6,872 nucleotides of DNA, from NCBI GenBank assembly GCA_002714125.1, contig PAWP01000122.1, forward strand, positions 1 through 6,872, in the 5' to 3' direction. A program made the translations under genes and the position numbers. The notes below the pieces were generated by a model, which saw only the letters and a program-made list of their open reading frames with translations, made no database searches and was not told the origin of the DNA. Positions 1-5,108 of this stretch are shown here, one piece after another; position 1 is the stretch's first letter; the number at the start of each line of letters is the position of its first letter. The stretch comes from Gammaproteobacteria bacterium (GTDB lineage Bacteria; Pseudomonadota; Gammaproteobacteria; Pseudomonadales; Azotimanducaceae_A).

Positions 1-633
1 GAGTGACCCGCCACCTCGAGTTACGAGCAGGACATCAAACTGCTGTTCAGTCGCTGACCGGTTAGCCCAGGCGAGTGCACGCACTAGTTGATGTTCCGCA
101 AATTCGCCCTGTACCTGAACGGGTAGGACCGATATTCGGGCCGCTGGGAAACGCCTCCCGAATACCGCCAGCACGTCACGGATCGCTGCCCCTGAGGGGG
201 AGGTCAACACTCCTACATGCCCCGGTACAAGCGGCAAGGACTGTTTGTGATGCTCATCAAACAGGCCTTCAACCTGCAGTCGGTCCCGCAGTCGTTCCCA
301 TGCTCGCCGGAGGGCACCGTCACCGGTTTCTTCTATGAACTCGGCTATTAGTTGAAACTCACCACGGCCTTCGTACAGCGTGACCCGCCCACGCACGATG
401 ACTGCCATACCGTCGCGCGGCTTGAATCGCATGAACTGGTTGCGGTTCCGGAACATGGCACAGCGCAATTGGGCGGACTCATCTTTCAGCGTGAAGTACC
501 AATGCCCGGAACGAGGCGTTACGAGATTGGAAATCTCACCTTCCACGAATACGGTGGGGAAATCCGTCTCTAGCTTGCGGCGTGCGAGCCGAGTCAGCGC
601 GGTGACGGTTATGACCTGGCGATTCGATTCCAT
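1..633 (-). CDS. xseA: Exodeoxyribonuclease VII large subunit, N-terminal part (cut by left window edge)
   Basis: XseA is the catalytic large subunit of exonuclease VII, which with several copies of XseB degrades single-stranded DNA to oligonucleotides in repair and recombination. The minus strand is open for 211 codons from ATG at 633 to the window edge. Residues about 5-105 form the OB-fold nucleic-acid-binding domain, with VFVEGEISNL (28-37), SGHWYFTLKDESAQLRCAMF (42-61) and the VTLYEGRGEFQL stretch (84-95). The catalytic domain then begins: EGLFDEHHKQSLP (122-134), VGVLTSPSGAAIRDVL (140-155) and RGGGSL (206-211), the conserved motif normally followed by an acidic residue. Roughly the C-terminal half of a normal protein of about 450 residues lies outside. 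ATG 633 is chosen because it gives the usual short leader before the OB fold. No good Shine-Dalgarno precedes it, and the frame stays open upstream through the 662-696 palindrome. Transcribed away from guaA; guaB is absent between them. Identification is secure. Confidence 0.96.
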   Translation of the reverse strand, partial: MESNRQVITVTALTRLARRKLETDFPTVFVEGEISNLVTPRSGHWYFTLKDESAQLRCAMFRNRNQFMRFKPRDGMAVIVRGRVTLYEGRGEFQLIAEFIEETGDGALRRAWERLRDRLQVEGLFDEHHKQSLPLVPGHVGVLTSPSGAAIRDVLAVFGRRFPAARISVLPVQVQGEFAEHQLVRALAWANRSATEQQFDVLLVTRGGGSL

Positions 634-661
634 TGCGGCGACGTTGCCAACCTTAGACAAA

Positions 662-696
662 GGGACAGAGTAAATGAACGAACCGGTCCCTGTCCC
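662..696. repeat. REP-like palindrome between xseA and guaA
   Basis: GGGACAG (662-668) and CTGTCCC (690-696) are perfect 7-bp inverted arms around a 21-nt spacer. The spacer contains a second palindrome, ACCGGT (682-687), and the motif GAGTAAATGAAC. On the xseA strand it would be a hairpin in the 5' leader, 29 nt upstream of the ATG. From memory the sequence style (GGGACAGAGTAAAT...TGTCCC) resembles short dispersed extragenic palindromes that accompany REP-associated tyrosine transposases, but only one copy is present here, so dispersal cannot be shown. The 5' arm also covers the Shine-Dalgarno-like AGGGA of the small ORF at 674. Confidence 0.45.
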
Positions 697-841
697 GGGA
701 ATGTGCGTACCCGACGGGTCGCAATGGTGGCGTTGTCCTGGGTGGGGTCTGCAACACCCAGAGTGCTGGGGGAACCATTCCATGCTGGCTTGGACGGGGA
801 TTGGCAGGTGCAAATGTCTAGGGCGTAAGACGTCTCGTTAG
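674..841 (+). CDS. Possible small Cys/Trp-rich protein, 55 residues (unrecognised)
   Basis: I do not recognise this product. ATG 674 to TAG 841 encodes 55 residues with five cysteines (11, 21, 31, 46, 48) and five tryptophans (18, 19, 24, 32, 40). The first three cysteines are exactly ten residues apart. There is no signal peptide or membrane segment; the C-terminus is basic (RCKCLGRKTSR). An AGGGA motif at 661-665 sits 8 nt before the ATG, good spacing for translation initiation, and an in-frame TAA at 671-673 immediately precedes the ATG. Against it: the first nine codons lie in or just after a REP-like palindrome, the G-rich DNA makes Trp, Cys and Gly codons likely by chance, and the segment also forms RNA hairpins. 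It may be non-coding. A zinc-binding or redox role would be pure speculation. Confidence 0.25.
   Translation: MNEPVPVPGMCVPDGSQWWRCPGWGLQHPECWGNHSMLAWTGIGRCKCLGRKTSR
738..770 (+). promoter_or_regulatory. Mutually exclusive hairpins in the guaA upstream region
   Basis: CTGGGTG (738-744) is perfectly complementary to CACCCAG (755-761), giving a 7-bp stem with a 10-nt loop. The CCCAG of that same right arm (757-761) also pairs with CTGGG (766-770) across a 4-nt loop, AGTG. The two stems share one arm and cannot form together, a geometry seen in attenuators and riboswitches. No T-run follows either stem and no aptamer class is recognised, so this is a structural observation only. Confidence 0.25.
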
Positions 842-859
842 CTGGGTCAGGTTTTTGCC

Positions 860-877
860 GGCGTAGGCCCTACTGCC
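860..877. repeat. Small palindrome upstream of guaA
   Basis: GTAGG (863-867) and CCTAC (869-873) are mirror arms around a single C at 868. GGC (860-862) and GCC (875-877) add a further paired step if T874 is bulged out. The centre is too tight for an RNA hairpin of that exact form, so an operator-like protein site is the likelier reading if it is functional. It does not resemble the E. coli PurR box. Confidence 0.2.
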
Positions 878-922
878 CTTTTGCGGTATAGGTTGGGACG
901 CAGGCTCTGGAAAGCTCTATCT

Positions 923-951
923 GCGGCGGTTGCAGGTGTATACTCCGCCGC
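923..951 (+). promoter_or_regulatory. Candidate guaA -10 box enclosed by a GC-rich inverted repeat
   Basis: TATACT (939-944) matches the sigma-70 -10 consensus at five of six positions and lies 40 bp before the guaA ATG. It sits in the 15-nt spacer of a perfect 7-bp inverted repeat, GCGGCGG (923-929) and CCGCCGC (945-951). No convincing -35 hexamer is found at 16-18 bp spacing (916-921 reads TCTATC), so an activator or different upstream contacts would be needed. The repeat could be a repressor site over the promoter or, if transcription starts upstream, a hairpin in the leader. Confidence 0.3.
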
Positions 952-983
952 CTTCAGCGTGGGGCGTCGGGAGCGGCTTTGCC

Positions 984-2564
984 ATGGCACAGGACATTCA
1001 TCACGACAAGATTCTGATCCTGGACTTTGGCAGCCAGTACACACAGCTGATCGCGCGACGTGTGCGCGAGATCGGCGTCTATTGTGAGATACACCCCCAC
1101 GACCTCGTTAGGAATACGTTTGATGGATTTGCTCCGAAGGGTGTGATTCTGTCCGGAGGCCCTGAGTCGGTGACCACCGGTGACCTCAAGGCACCGGACT
1201 ACATCTTTGCGGCCGGCATACCTGTGCTCGGTATTTGTTACGGCCTGCAGGCGATGGCAAACCAGTTAGGTGGGCGTGTTGAAGCGTCTGATCGCCAGGA
1301 GTTTGGCTACGCCCGCGTAGAACTCTTTGCACACTCTGATCTCGCGCAAGACATCGCCGATGAGGTGACGGATGGCATGTCTTATCTCGACGTATGGATG
1401 AGCCATGGTGACAAGGTGGTCGAAGTGCCGCCCGGCTTCACCGTCTTCGCTCGCAGCGCGAACTCACCCATCGCGGGCATGCAGGACGAGGTCAAGCGCC
1501 TCTATGGGCTTCAGTTTCACCCTGAAGTAAACCATACCCAGCAAGGCGAGGCCCTGCTGCGCCGGTTTGTCATGCAGATCTGTGGTTGCGACGGGCTGTG
1601 GACCCCCGCGAACATTGTGGATGACCTTGTTAAAGAGGTGCGAACCCGCGTGGGGGACGATAGAGTCATCCTTGGGCTTTCTGGTGGCGTAGACTCATCG
1701 GTGGTGGCTGCACTGCTGTCCCGTGCTATCGGCGATCAGCTCACATGTGTTTTTGTGGACAACGGCCTGCTCCGCCTGCACGAGCGTGATCAGGTGGTCA
1801 GGATGCTTGGGCAAGGATCCGCTAACGCGTTCAACCTCAATATTGTGGTGGTTGACGCAAGTGACACTTTTCTCACCCGGCTTAAGGGCATCAGAGACCC
1901 TGAGGCAAAGCGCAAGGTCATTGGCAACACTTTCATCGAGGTCTTCGACGAAGAGGCCGGCAAGATCGAGAACGTTAAGTACCTGGCACAGGGCACCATA
2001 TACCCGGATGTCATTGAGTCGGCCGGCAACAAGGGCAAGGCCCACGTCATCAAGTCTCATCACAACGTGGGCGGACTGCCGGAAGATATGGACCTCGATC
2101 TTATCGAACCTCTTAGGGAGTTGTTCAAAGATGAGGTGCGCAAGATCGGCCTTGAGTTGGGCCTGTCCCATGAGATTGTCTTTCGCCATCCGTTCCCAGG
2201 CCCAGGCCTGGGAGTTCGGTTATTGGGTGAGGTGACACGAGAGTCGGCTGATTTACTGAGGCTGGCTGATCACATCTTCATTGAAGAGCTGCGCCGTGCT
2301 GATCTATACGATCGCGTCAGTCAGGCTTTTACAGTCTTCTTGCCTGTCAGTTCGGTGGGCGTGGTGGGGGATGCTCGCCGCTACGCCCCGGTTGTCAGTT
2401 TGCGCGCCGTGGAGACAGTCGACTTTATGACCGCTCGTTGGGCACACCTACCCTACGAGTTCCTTGAGCGGGTCTCAGGTCGGATCATCAACGAAATCGA
2501 GGGTATTTCTAGGGTGGTCTACGACATCTCTAGTAAGCCGCCTGCCACGATTGAGTGGGAATGA
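984..2564 (+). CDS. guaA: GMP synthase (glutamine-hydrolysing)
   Basis: GuaA converts XMP, ATP and glutamine to GMP in the cytoplasm, the last step of de novo guanine nucleotide synthesis, normally as a homodimer. The 526-residue product matches the usual length (525 in E. coli). The class I glutamine amidotransferase domain spans about 9-195, with the nucleophile Cys85 in GICYGLQ and His179/Glu181 in FHPEV completing the triad. The ATP-pyrophosphatase domain carries the P-loop SGGVDSS at 233-239. The C-terminal dimerisation domain includes [16 protein letters not shown] (402-417) and ends [12 protein letters not shown] 984 is chosen: GGGAG at 969-973 precedes it by 10 nt and [20 protein letters not shown] aligns with known N-termini, whereas the frame also opens at TTG 930 inside the promoter region. 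All catalytic motifs are intact. guaB, often its upstream operon partner, is not adjacent. Its 3' end is partly repeated downstream at 2612-2629. Confidence 0.99.
   Translation: MAQDIHHDKILILDFGSQYTQLIARRVREIGVYCEIHPHDLVRNTFDGFAPKGVILSGGPESVTTGDLKAPDYIFAAGIPVLGICYGLQAMANQLGGRVEASDRQEFGYARVELFAHSDLAQDIADEVTDGMSYLDVWMSHGDKVVEVPPGFTVFARSANSPIAGMQDEVKRLYGLQFHPEVNHTQQGEALLRRFVMQICGCDGLWTPANIVDDLVKEVRTRVGDDRVILGLSGGVDSSVVAALLSRAIGDQLTCVFVDNGLLRLHERDQVVRMLGQGSANAFNLNIVVVDASDTFLTRLKGIRDPEAKRKVIGNTFIEVFDEEAGKIENVKYLAQGTIYPDVIESAGNKGKAHVIKSHHNVGGLPEDMDLDLIEPLRELFKDEVRKIGLELGLSHEIVFRHPFPGPGLGVRLLGEVTRESADLLRLADHIFIEELRRADLYDRVSQAFTVFLPVSSVGVVGDARRYAPVVSLRAVETVDFMTARWAHLPYEFLERVSGRIINEIEGISRVVYDISSKPPATIEWE
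2550..2560 (+). repeat. guaA 3'-end direct repeat, copy 1 (att-like)
   Basis: The 11-mer ATTGAGTGGGA occurs here, in codons for I-E-W-E at the very end of guaA, and again at 2615-2625. Within an 18-nt window (2547-2564 against 2612-2629) there are only three differences, and all keep the meaning Thr-Ile-Glu-Trp-Glu-stop: ACG/ACT, GAA/GAG and TGA/TAA. The 3' end of guaA is a known attachment site for some tyrosine-recombinase genomic islands. Confidence 0.55.
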
Positions 2565-2576
2565 GGGTATGCTCTG

Positions 2577-2602
2577 AAACCCTTATAAACACTGGGGTTT
2601 TT
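2577..2602 (+). terminator. Weak terminator-like hairpin after guaA
   Basis: AAACCC (2577-2582) pairs with GGGTTT (2595-2600) across a 12-nt loop, and the T-run continues to 2602 (five T in total from 2598). The stem is short and half A/T, so any termination is probably partial. It lies between guaA and tadA and could reduce read-through into tadA. Confidence 0.35.
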
Positions 2603-2605
2603 CCC

Positions 2606-2629
2606 ATGTCTACTATTGAGTGGGAGTAA
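2606..2629 (+). repeat. Duplicated guaA 3' end, copy 2, forming a 7-codon mini-ORF
   Basis: ATG 2606 opens a seven-codon frame, MSTIEWE followed by TAA at 2627-2629. Its last five codons plus stop copy the end of guaA (TIEWE-stop) but in a different reading frame from guaA. The repeated part TGGGAG (2621-2626) is the Shine-Dalgarno of tadA, 6 nt before its GTG. I read it as the displaced original end of guaA, or less likely as a leader peptide that couples translation into tadA. No Shine-Dalgarno is seen for the mini-ORF itself. Confidence 0.5.
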
Positions 2630-2632
2630 CCG

Positions 2633-3136
2633 GTGGCTCTGCCTGACGCCGACCTGGCCTACATGCATCGGGCACTCGAGCTTGCGGCCCGGGCGGGGCA
2701 GGCAGGCGAAGTCCCCGTTGGTGCTCTGGTGGTCATGGATCGTGTAATTGTTGGTGAAGGCCACAATCGCCAGATCCTCGACAACGACCCCACCGCCCAC
2801 GCCGAAGTGATTGCGCTGCGGGCGGCAGCAACACAGATTGGGAACTACCGCCTGCCGGGATCGACGCTGTACGTGTCTGTTGAACCGTGCACCATGTGTG
2901 CTGGTGCAATGGTGCATGCGCGCATTGCGCGGCTGGTTTTTGCAGCACGGGAGCCCAAGGCGGGGGCAGTGGTTTCAGTCGCGCAACTGCTCGACAGGGC
3001 AACGCTCAACCACCAGGTTGACTGGACTGAGGGGGTCCTTGCTGCTGACAGCGCCGAATTGCTGCAAACTTTTTTTGCTGAACGTCGATACCATCAAAAG
3101 GCATTGCGGCAGGCGGGTGCGGCAACGGATAAGTGA
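2633..3136 (+). CDS. tadA: tRNA-specific adenosine deaminase (A34 to inosine)
   Basis: TadA deaminates the wobble adenosine of the ACG-anticodon arginine tRNA to inosine, a cytoplasmic zinc enzyme acting as a homodimer and usually essential. The 167-residue product equals the E. coli length and shows the whole deaminase signature: HAE at 56-58 (His56 zinc ligand, Glu58 proton shuttle) and PCTMC at 85-89 (Cys86 and Cys89 zinc ligands). EVPVGALVV (26-34), NDPTAHAE (51-58) and NYRLPGSTLYVSVEP (71-85) fit the family closely. Start GTG 2633 is chosen because GGGAG at 2622-2626 precedes it by 6 nt and because the next Met (residue 11) would remove the first helix. It lies 68 bp downstream of guaA with a weak hairpin between, so it may be in the guaA transcript or partly uncoupled. 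The 3' neighbour converges after 22 bp. Confidence 0.97.
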   Translation: MALPDADLAYMHRALELAARAGQAGEVPVGALVVMDRVIVGEGHNRQILDNDPTAHAEVIALRAAATQIGNYRLPGSTLYVSVEPCTMCAGAMVHARIARLVFAAREPKAGAVVSVAQLLDRATLNHQVDWTEGVLAADSAELLQTFFAERRYHQKALRQAGAATDK

Positions 3137-3142
3137 TTCTGG

Positions 3143-3174
3143 TGTAGCAACAGCAAGCTTATGTCAGTGCTACA
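3143..3174. terminator. Possible hairpin between convergent tadA and PhyH-family genes
   Basis: TGTAGCA (3143-3149) and TGCTACA (3168-3174) are perfect 7-bp inverted arms with an 18-nt spacer. They span the 22-bp convergent gap and the last codons of the PhyH-family gene. There is no U-run on either strand, so as an intrinsic terminator it is unconvincing, though its position between two converging stop codons is suitable. Confidence 0.2.
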
Positions 3175-3983
3175 AAGGCTGGGTAGCGAAACGGTTCACC
3201 CGGTTTGAGCGCGTCATGCAAGCCTGCAACTCTGGGACCGCAGGGCCCGGGCCGGTGGGCAAAGACGGCGTCATCGCCAAATAGACGAATCGATAGCGTT
3301 TCGCGCTTAGCCCCCGCGTGAGTTGCAGCGCCTCCATGCAACGTCTGTGGATGAAACGCGATCACATCCCCTGGCTCGATGCCGTAGCTAACAAGGTCGA
3401 AAGCATCCGGTGTCGCGTCGACGTCTGGTAAACGCGGCAGATTGCCCGATTTGTAAAGGGGCTCGGTGGGGTCCACCTCGTTGAAGGTTGAGCCGTTGTA
3501 AAGCGGCCCTTTGTGTGAGCCACGGACAAACTCAAGTGATTCAGACTCCGCAACCGCGTCAAAACAGATCCAGAATACGATTAGATGTTGTCCATCGATG
3601 GCGAGATAGCTTGAGTCCTGATGCCAGCAGGTCCGGCGGGAGGCCCCGCGCTTCATGAAGACCTGCTCATACATGAACCAGGCCTGCCGACTGTTACCCC
3701 AAAGCGCCAGCGCCGCCTTGGTTAGGCCTGTAGCGTGGAGCCAGGGCGCATAGACGCCGGGTGCATCTGGGTTTGCCTTGTCCTCGAATGTCGCTGAGCC
3801 CTTAGAGGAGACAAACGACGTTCCGCTGCCATGGGGACCGAGATGGGTCAGGCTCCAGTTGTAGCAGCTATGCGCCCCGGCTAGATCGTCAGGAGCAAGC
3901 AGTGCGCTCAGCTTTACCACTCCATCACGCAGGAACGTATCCCGCAATAGCTTGCTCTCCATCGAGTCTGGTGTCTGCATCAT
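3159..3983 (-). CDS. Phytanoyl-CoA dioxygenase (PhyH) family oxygenase
   Basis: This is a non-haem Fe(II)/2-oxoglutarate-dependent oxygenase of the PhyH family; members hydroxylate lipids, CoA esters, ectoine, phosphonates and natural products, so the substrate is open. Counting from ATG 3983 the protein has 274 residues. The iron ligands are visible as His121-x-Asp123 in CWHQDSSYLAID and distal His216 in TLHGGAATH, with Arg228 in KRETLSIRLFGDD a good candidate for the 2-oxoglutarate salt bridge. VSYGIEPGDVIAFHPQTLHG is a typical jelly-roll stretch before the distal His. There is no signal peptide, so it is cytosolic. ATG 3983 or the adjacent ATG 3980 is preferred over GTG 4067, whose extra 28 residues look non-homologous and lack a ribosome binding site; the site before 3983 is also weak (GGGAC). 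It converges on tadA and diverges from the crotonase gene, leaving 161 bp for shared control. Confidence 0.88.
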   Translation of the reverse strand: MMQTPDSMESKLLRDTFLRDGVVKLSALLAPDDLAGAHSCYNWSLTHLGPHGSGTSFVSSKGSATFEDKANPDAPGVYAPWLHATGLTKAALALWGNSRQAWFMYEQVFMKRGASRRTCWHQDSSYLAIDGQHLIVFWICFDAVAESESLEFVRGSHKGPLYNGSTFNEVDPTEPLYKSGNLPRLPDVDATPDAFDLVSYGIEPGDVIAFHPQTLHGGAATHAGAKRETLSIRLFGDDAVFAHRPGPCGPRVAGLHDALKPGEPFRYPAFVALT

Positions 3984-4024
3984 GGTTGTCCCGGTGCTGG
4001 CTTGGCTGCATCCTGGCACATCTG

Positions 4025-4039
4025 CCCGCGGTCCGCGGG
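4025..4039. promoter_or_regulatory. 15-bp palindrome in the divergent PhyH/crotonase promoter region
   Basis: CCCGCGGTCCGCGGG is a perfect palindrome with 7-bp arms about a central T. It lies inside the 161-bp gap between the two divergent start codons, 41 bp from the PhyH ATG and 105 bp from the crotonase ATG. The position suits an operator for a dimeric regulator acting on both genes. No regulator gene is in the window, and I could not place convincing -35/-10 pairs around it. Confidence 0.35.
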
Positions 4040-4144
4040 TATTGCTTGTCTGTGCGTGAGCGAACACTGATGTGGCTGAGCGTGATGGTGCGAGACTGCC
4101 GAAACTGGCAATCTCTCGCGCAGACTACACGGCAGAGAACCACT

Positions 4145-4966
4145 ATGAGCGCATTCGATTCCGGTACTGACCAGATTCTGACTACGCTGGAAAACAGGGT
4201 ATTTACGGTCACACTCAACCGGCCGGACGCACGCAACGCCTTATCGGATGACCTGACCCAAGGCCTGCGCAGAGCACTTGCCTGGGCCGAGGTGGCTGAG
4301 ACTGTGGGCGCGATTGTGCTCACCGGAGCTGGCGGTGCGTTCTGTGCAGGTGGCGACGTGAAGAACATGAACCGTCGTAATACCGGAGAGGCACCCGCTG
4401 CAACGCCACACGAGCAGTTCCTCGATATGCGGGCCCGGCATATTGAAACCGCCGGTGCCCTGCGTGCCTCACGCAAGCCAACCATCGCAGCTTTGCCTGG
4501 CGCGGCGGCTGGGGCTGGCCTCGCGCTTGCATTGTCCTGCGACATGCGCGTCGCGGCGGAGCGCGCATTTGTTAGTACAGGCTACGCGCGTATTGGACTG
4601 TCCGGCGACTACGGTGTGGCATGGCTCTTGACTCGGGTTATAGGTCCCGCACGAGCTCGCGAGCTGCTGCTGACCTCTGACCGGGTAGCTTCTAGCCGGG
4701 CGCTTAACCTGGGGCTCTTCAACGAGGTTGTGGCCGATGAGAAGCTGGCCGAAACAACCCAGGTGCTGGCGAGGCGTTTAGCCAACGGTCCCCTGGTTGC
4801 GTATGGCTATATTAAAGACAACCTCAATGAGGCCCTGGACATAGATCACATCACCGCCATTGAGCGTGAAGCTGACAGGCTCGTCAAGGCGCGAGGTACT
4901 AGCGACCACAAAGAAGCTGTCGCTGCCTTTGTTGAGAAACGCGATCCGGACTTTAGAGGGCACTAA
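4145..4966 (+). CDS. Crotonase-family protein (enoyl-CoA hydratase/isomerase-like), PaaG-type active site
   Basis: The 273-residue product is a crotonase-fold CoA-ester enzyme. Residues 20-35 (FTVTLNRPDARNALSD) begin the fold. GAFCAGGD (64-71) and the glycine-rich stretch LPGAAAGAG (117-125) supply the two oxyanion-hole backbone amides that bind the thioester carbonyl. Both glutamates of mitochondrial enoyl-CoA hydratase (rat Glu144 and Glu164) are replaced: by alignment they fall on Ala127 and Tyr147. Asp155 in GLSGDYGVAWLLTR instead occupies the place of the Asp of PaaG-type isomerases (GLIPDCGGTWLL in E. coli PaaG). Isomerase or another crotonase reaction is therefore likelier than simple hydration; annotation as enoyl-CoA hydratase would be over-precise. 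ATG 4145 is chosen: AGAGA at 4134-4138 gives a moderate ribosome binding site at 6 nt and the protein then has a normal N-terminus, although the frame is open upstream to 3902. Divergent from the PhyH-family gene, a possible functional partner. Confidence 0.88.
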   Translation: MSAFDSGTDQILTTLENRVFTVTLNRPDARNALSDDLTQGLRRALAWAEVAETVGAIVLTGAGGAFCAGGDVKNMNRRNTGEAPAATPHEQFLDMRARHIETAGALRASRKPTIAALPGAAAGAGLALALSCDMRVAAERAFVSTGYARIGLSGDYGVAWLLTRVIGPARARELLLTSDRVASSRALNLGLFNEVVADEKLAETTQVLARRLANGPLVAYGYIKDNLNEALDIDHITAIEREADRLVKARGTSDHKEAVAAFVEKRDPDFRGH

Positions 4967-5075
4967 GGCCACTGTTGCTCTGTCGTCGAGCACGGTACCA
5001 GGACGCGCAGATCTTGGTGCAAGCGCGTCGCAGGCCTAAGGAACGGGGCAGTCTGAAACCCTTGTTATGCACGGC

Positions 5076-5094
5076 CGCGGGATTGGTACCCGCG
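5076..5094. terminator. Hairpin in the convergent gap between crotonase and ThuA-like genes
   Basis: CGCGGG (5076-5081) and CCCGCG (5089-5094) form a perfect 6-bp GC stem with a 7-nt loop, ATTGGTA. It lies in the 142-bp gap between two converging stop codons, the usual place for a bidirectional terminator. Neither strand has a following U-run, so it is only a candidate. Confidence 0.3.
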
Positions 5095-5108
5095 ATCCAT
5101 GGTCTGAT

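Noticed and set aside
75..673. Plus-strand open frames of 60-100 residues in the left 670 bp
   Set aside because: They are antisense to the clearly conserved XseA reading frame and resemble nothing known.
930..983. Upstream extension of guaA from TTG 930
   Set aside because: The 18 extra residues are not homologous to GuaA N-termini, TTG has no Shine-Dalgarno, and the stretch overlaps the candidate -10 box; ATG 984 has GGGAG and aligns with the family.
1695..2189. 164-residue open frame on the minus strand inside guaA
   Set aside because: It is wholly antisense to conserved GMP synthase codons, has no recognisable domain and lacks a convincing ribosome binding site; long shadow frames opposite GC-biased genes are common.
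2519..3284. Additional open frames overlapping tadA on both strands
   Set aside because: TadA with complete zinc and catalytic motifs occupies the region; the alternatives are shadow frames without domain signatures.
3984..4067. 28-residue N-terminal extension of the PhyH-family protein from GTG 4067
   Set aside because: The extra sequence is low-complexity polar and not family-like, has no ribosome binding site, and would cross the divergent promoter region including the palindrome at 4025-4039.
2573..5063. 12-mer TCTGAAACCCTT occurring at both 2573-2584 and 5052-5063
   Set aside because: About one exact 12-mer repeat is expected by chance in a window of this size, and similarity stops at the ends of the 12-mer.
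5052..5100. tRNA- or att-like segment after the crotonase gene
   Set aside because: The hairpin at 5076-5094 has a 7-nt loop reminiscent of a T-arm, but the loop lacks TTC and no acceptor, D or anticodon arms can be paired around it.
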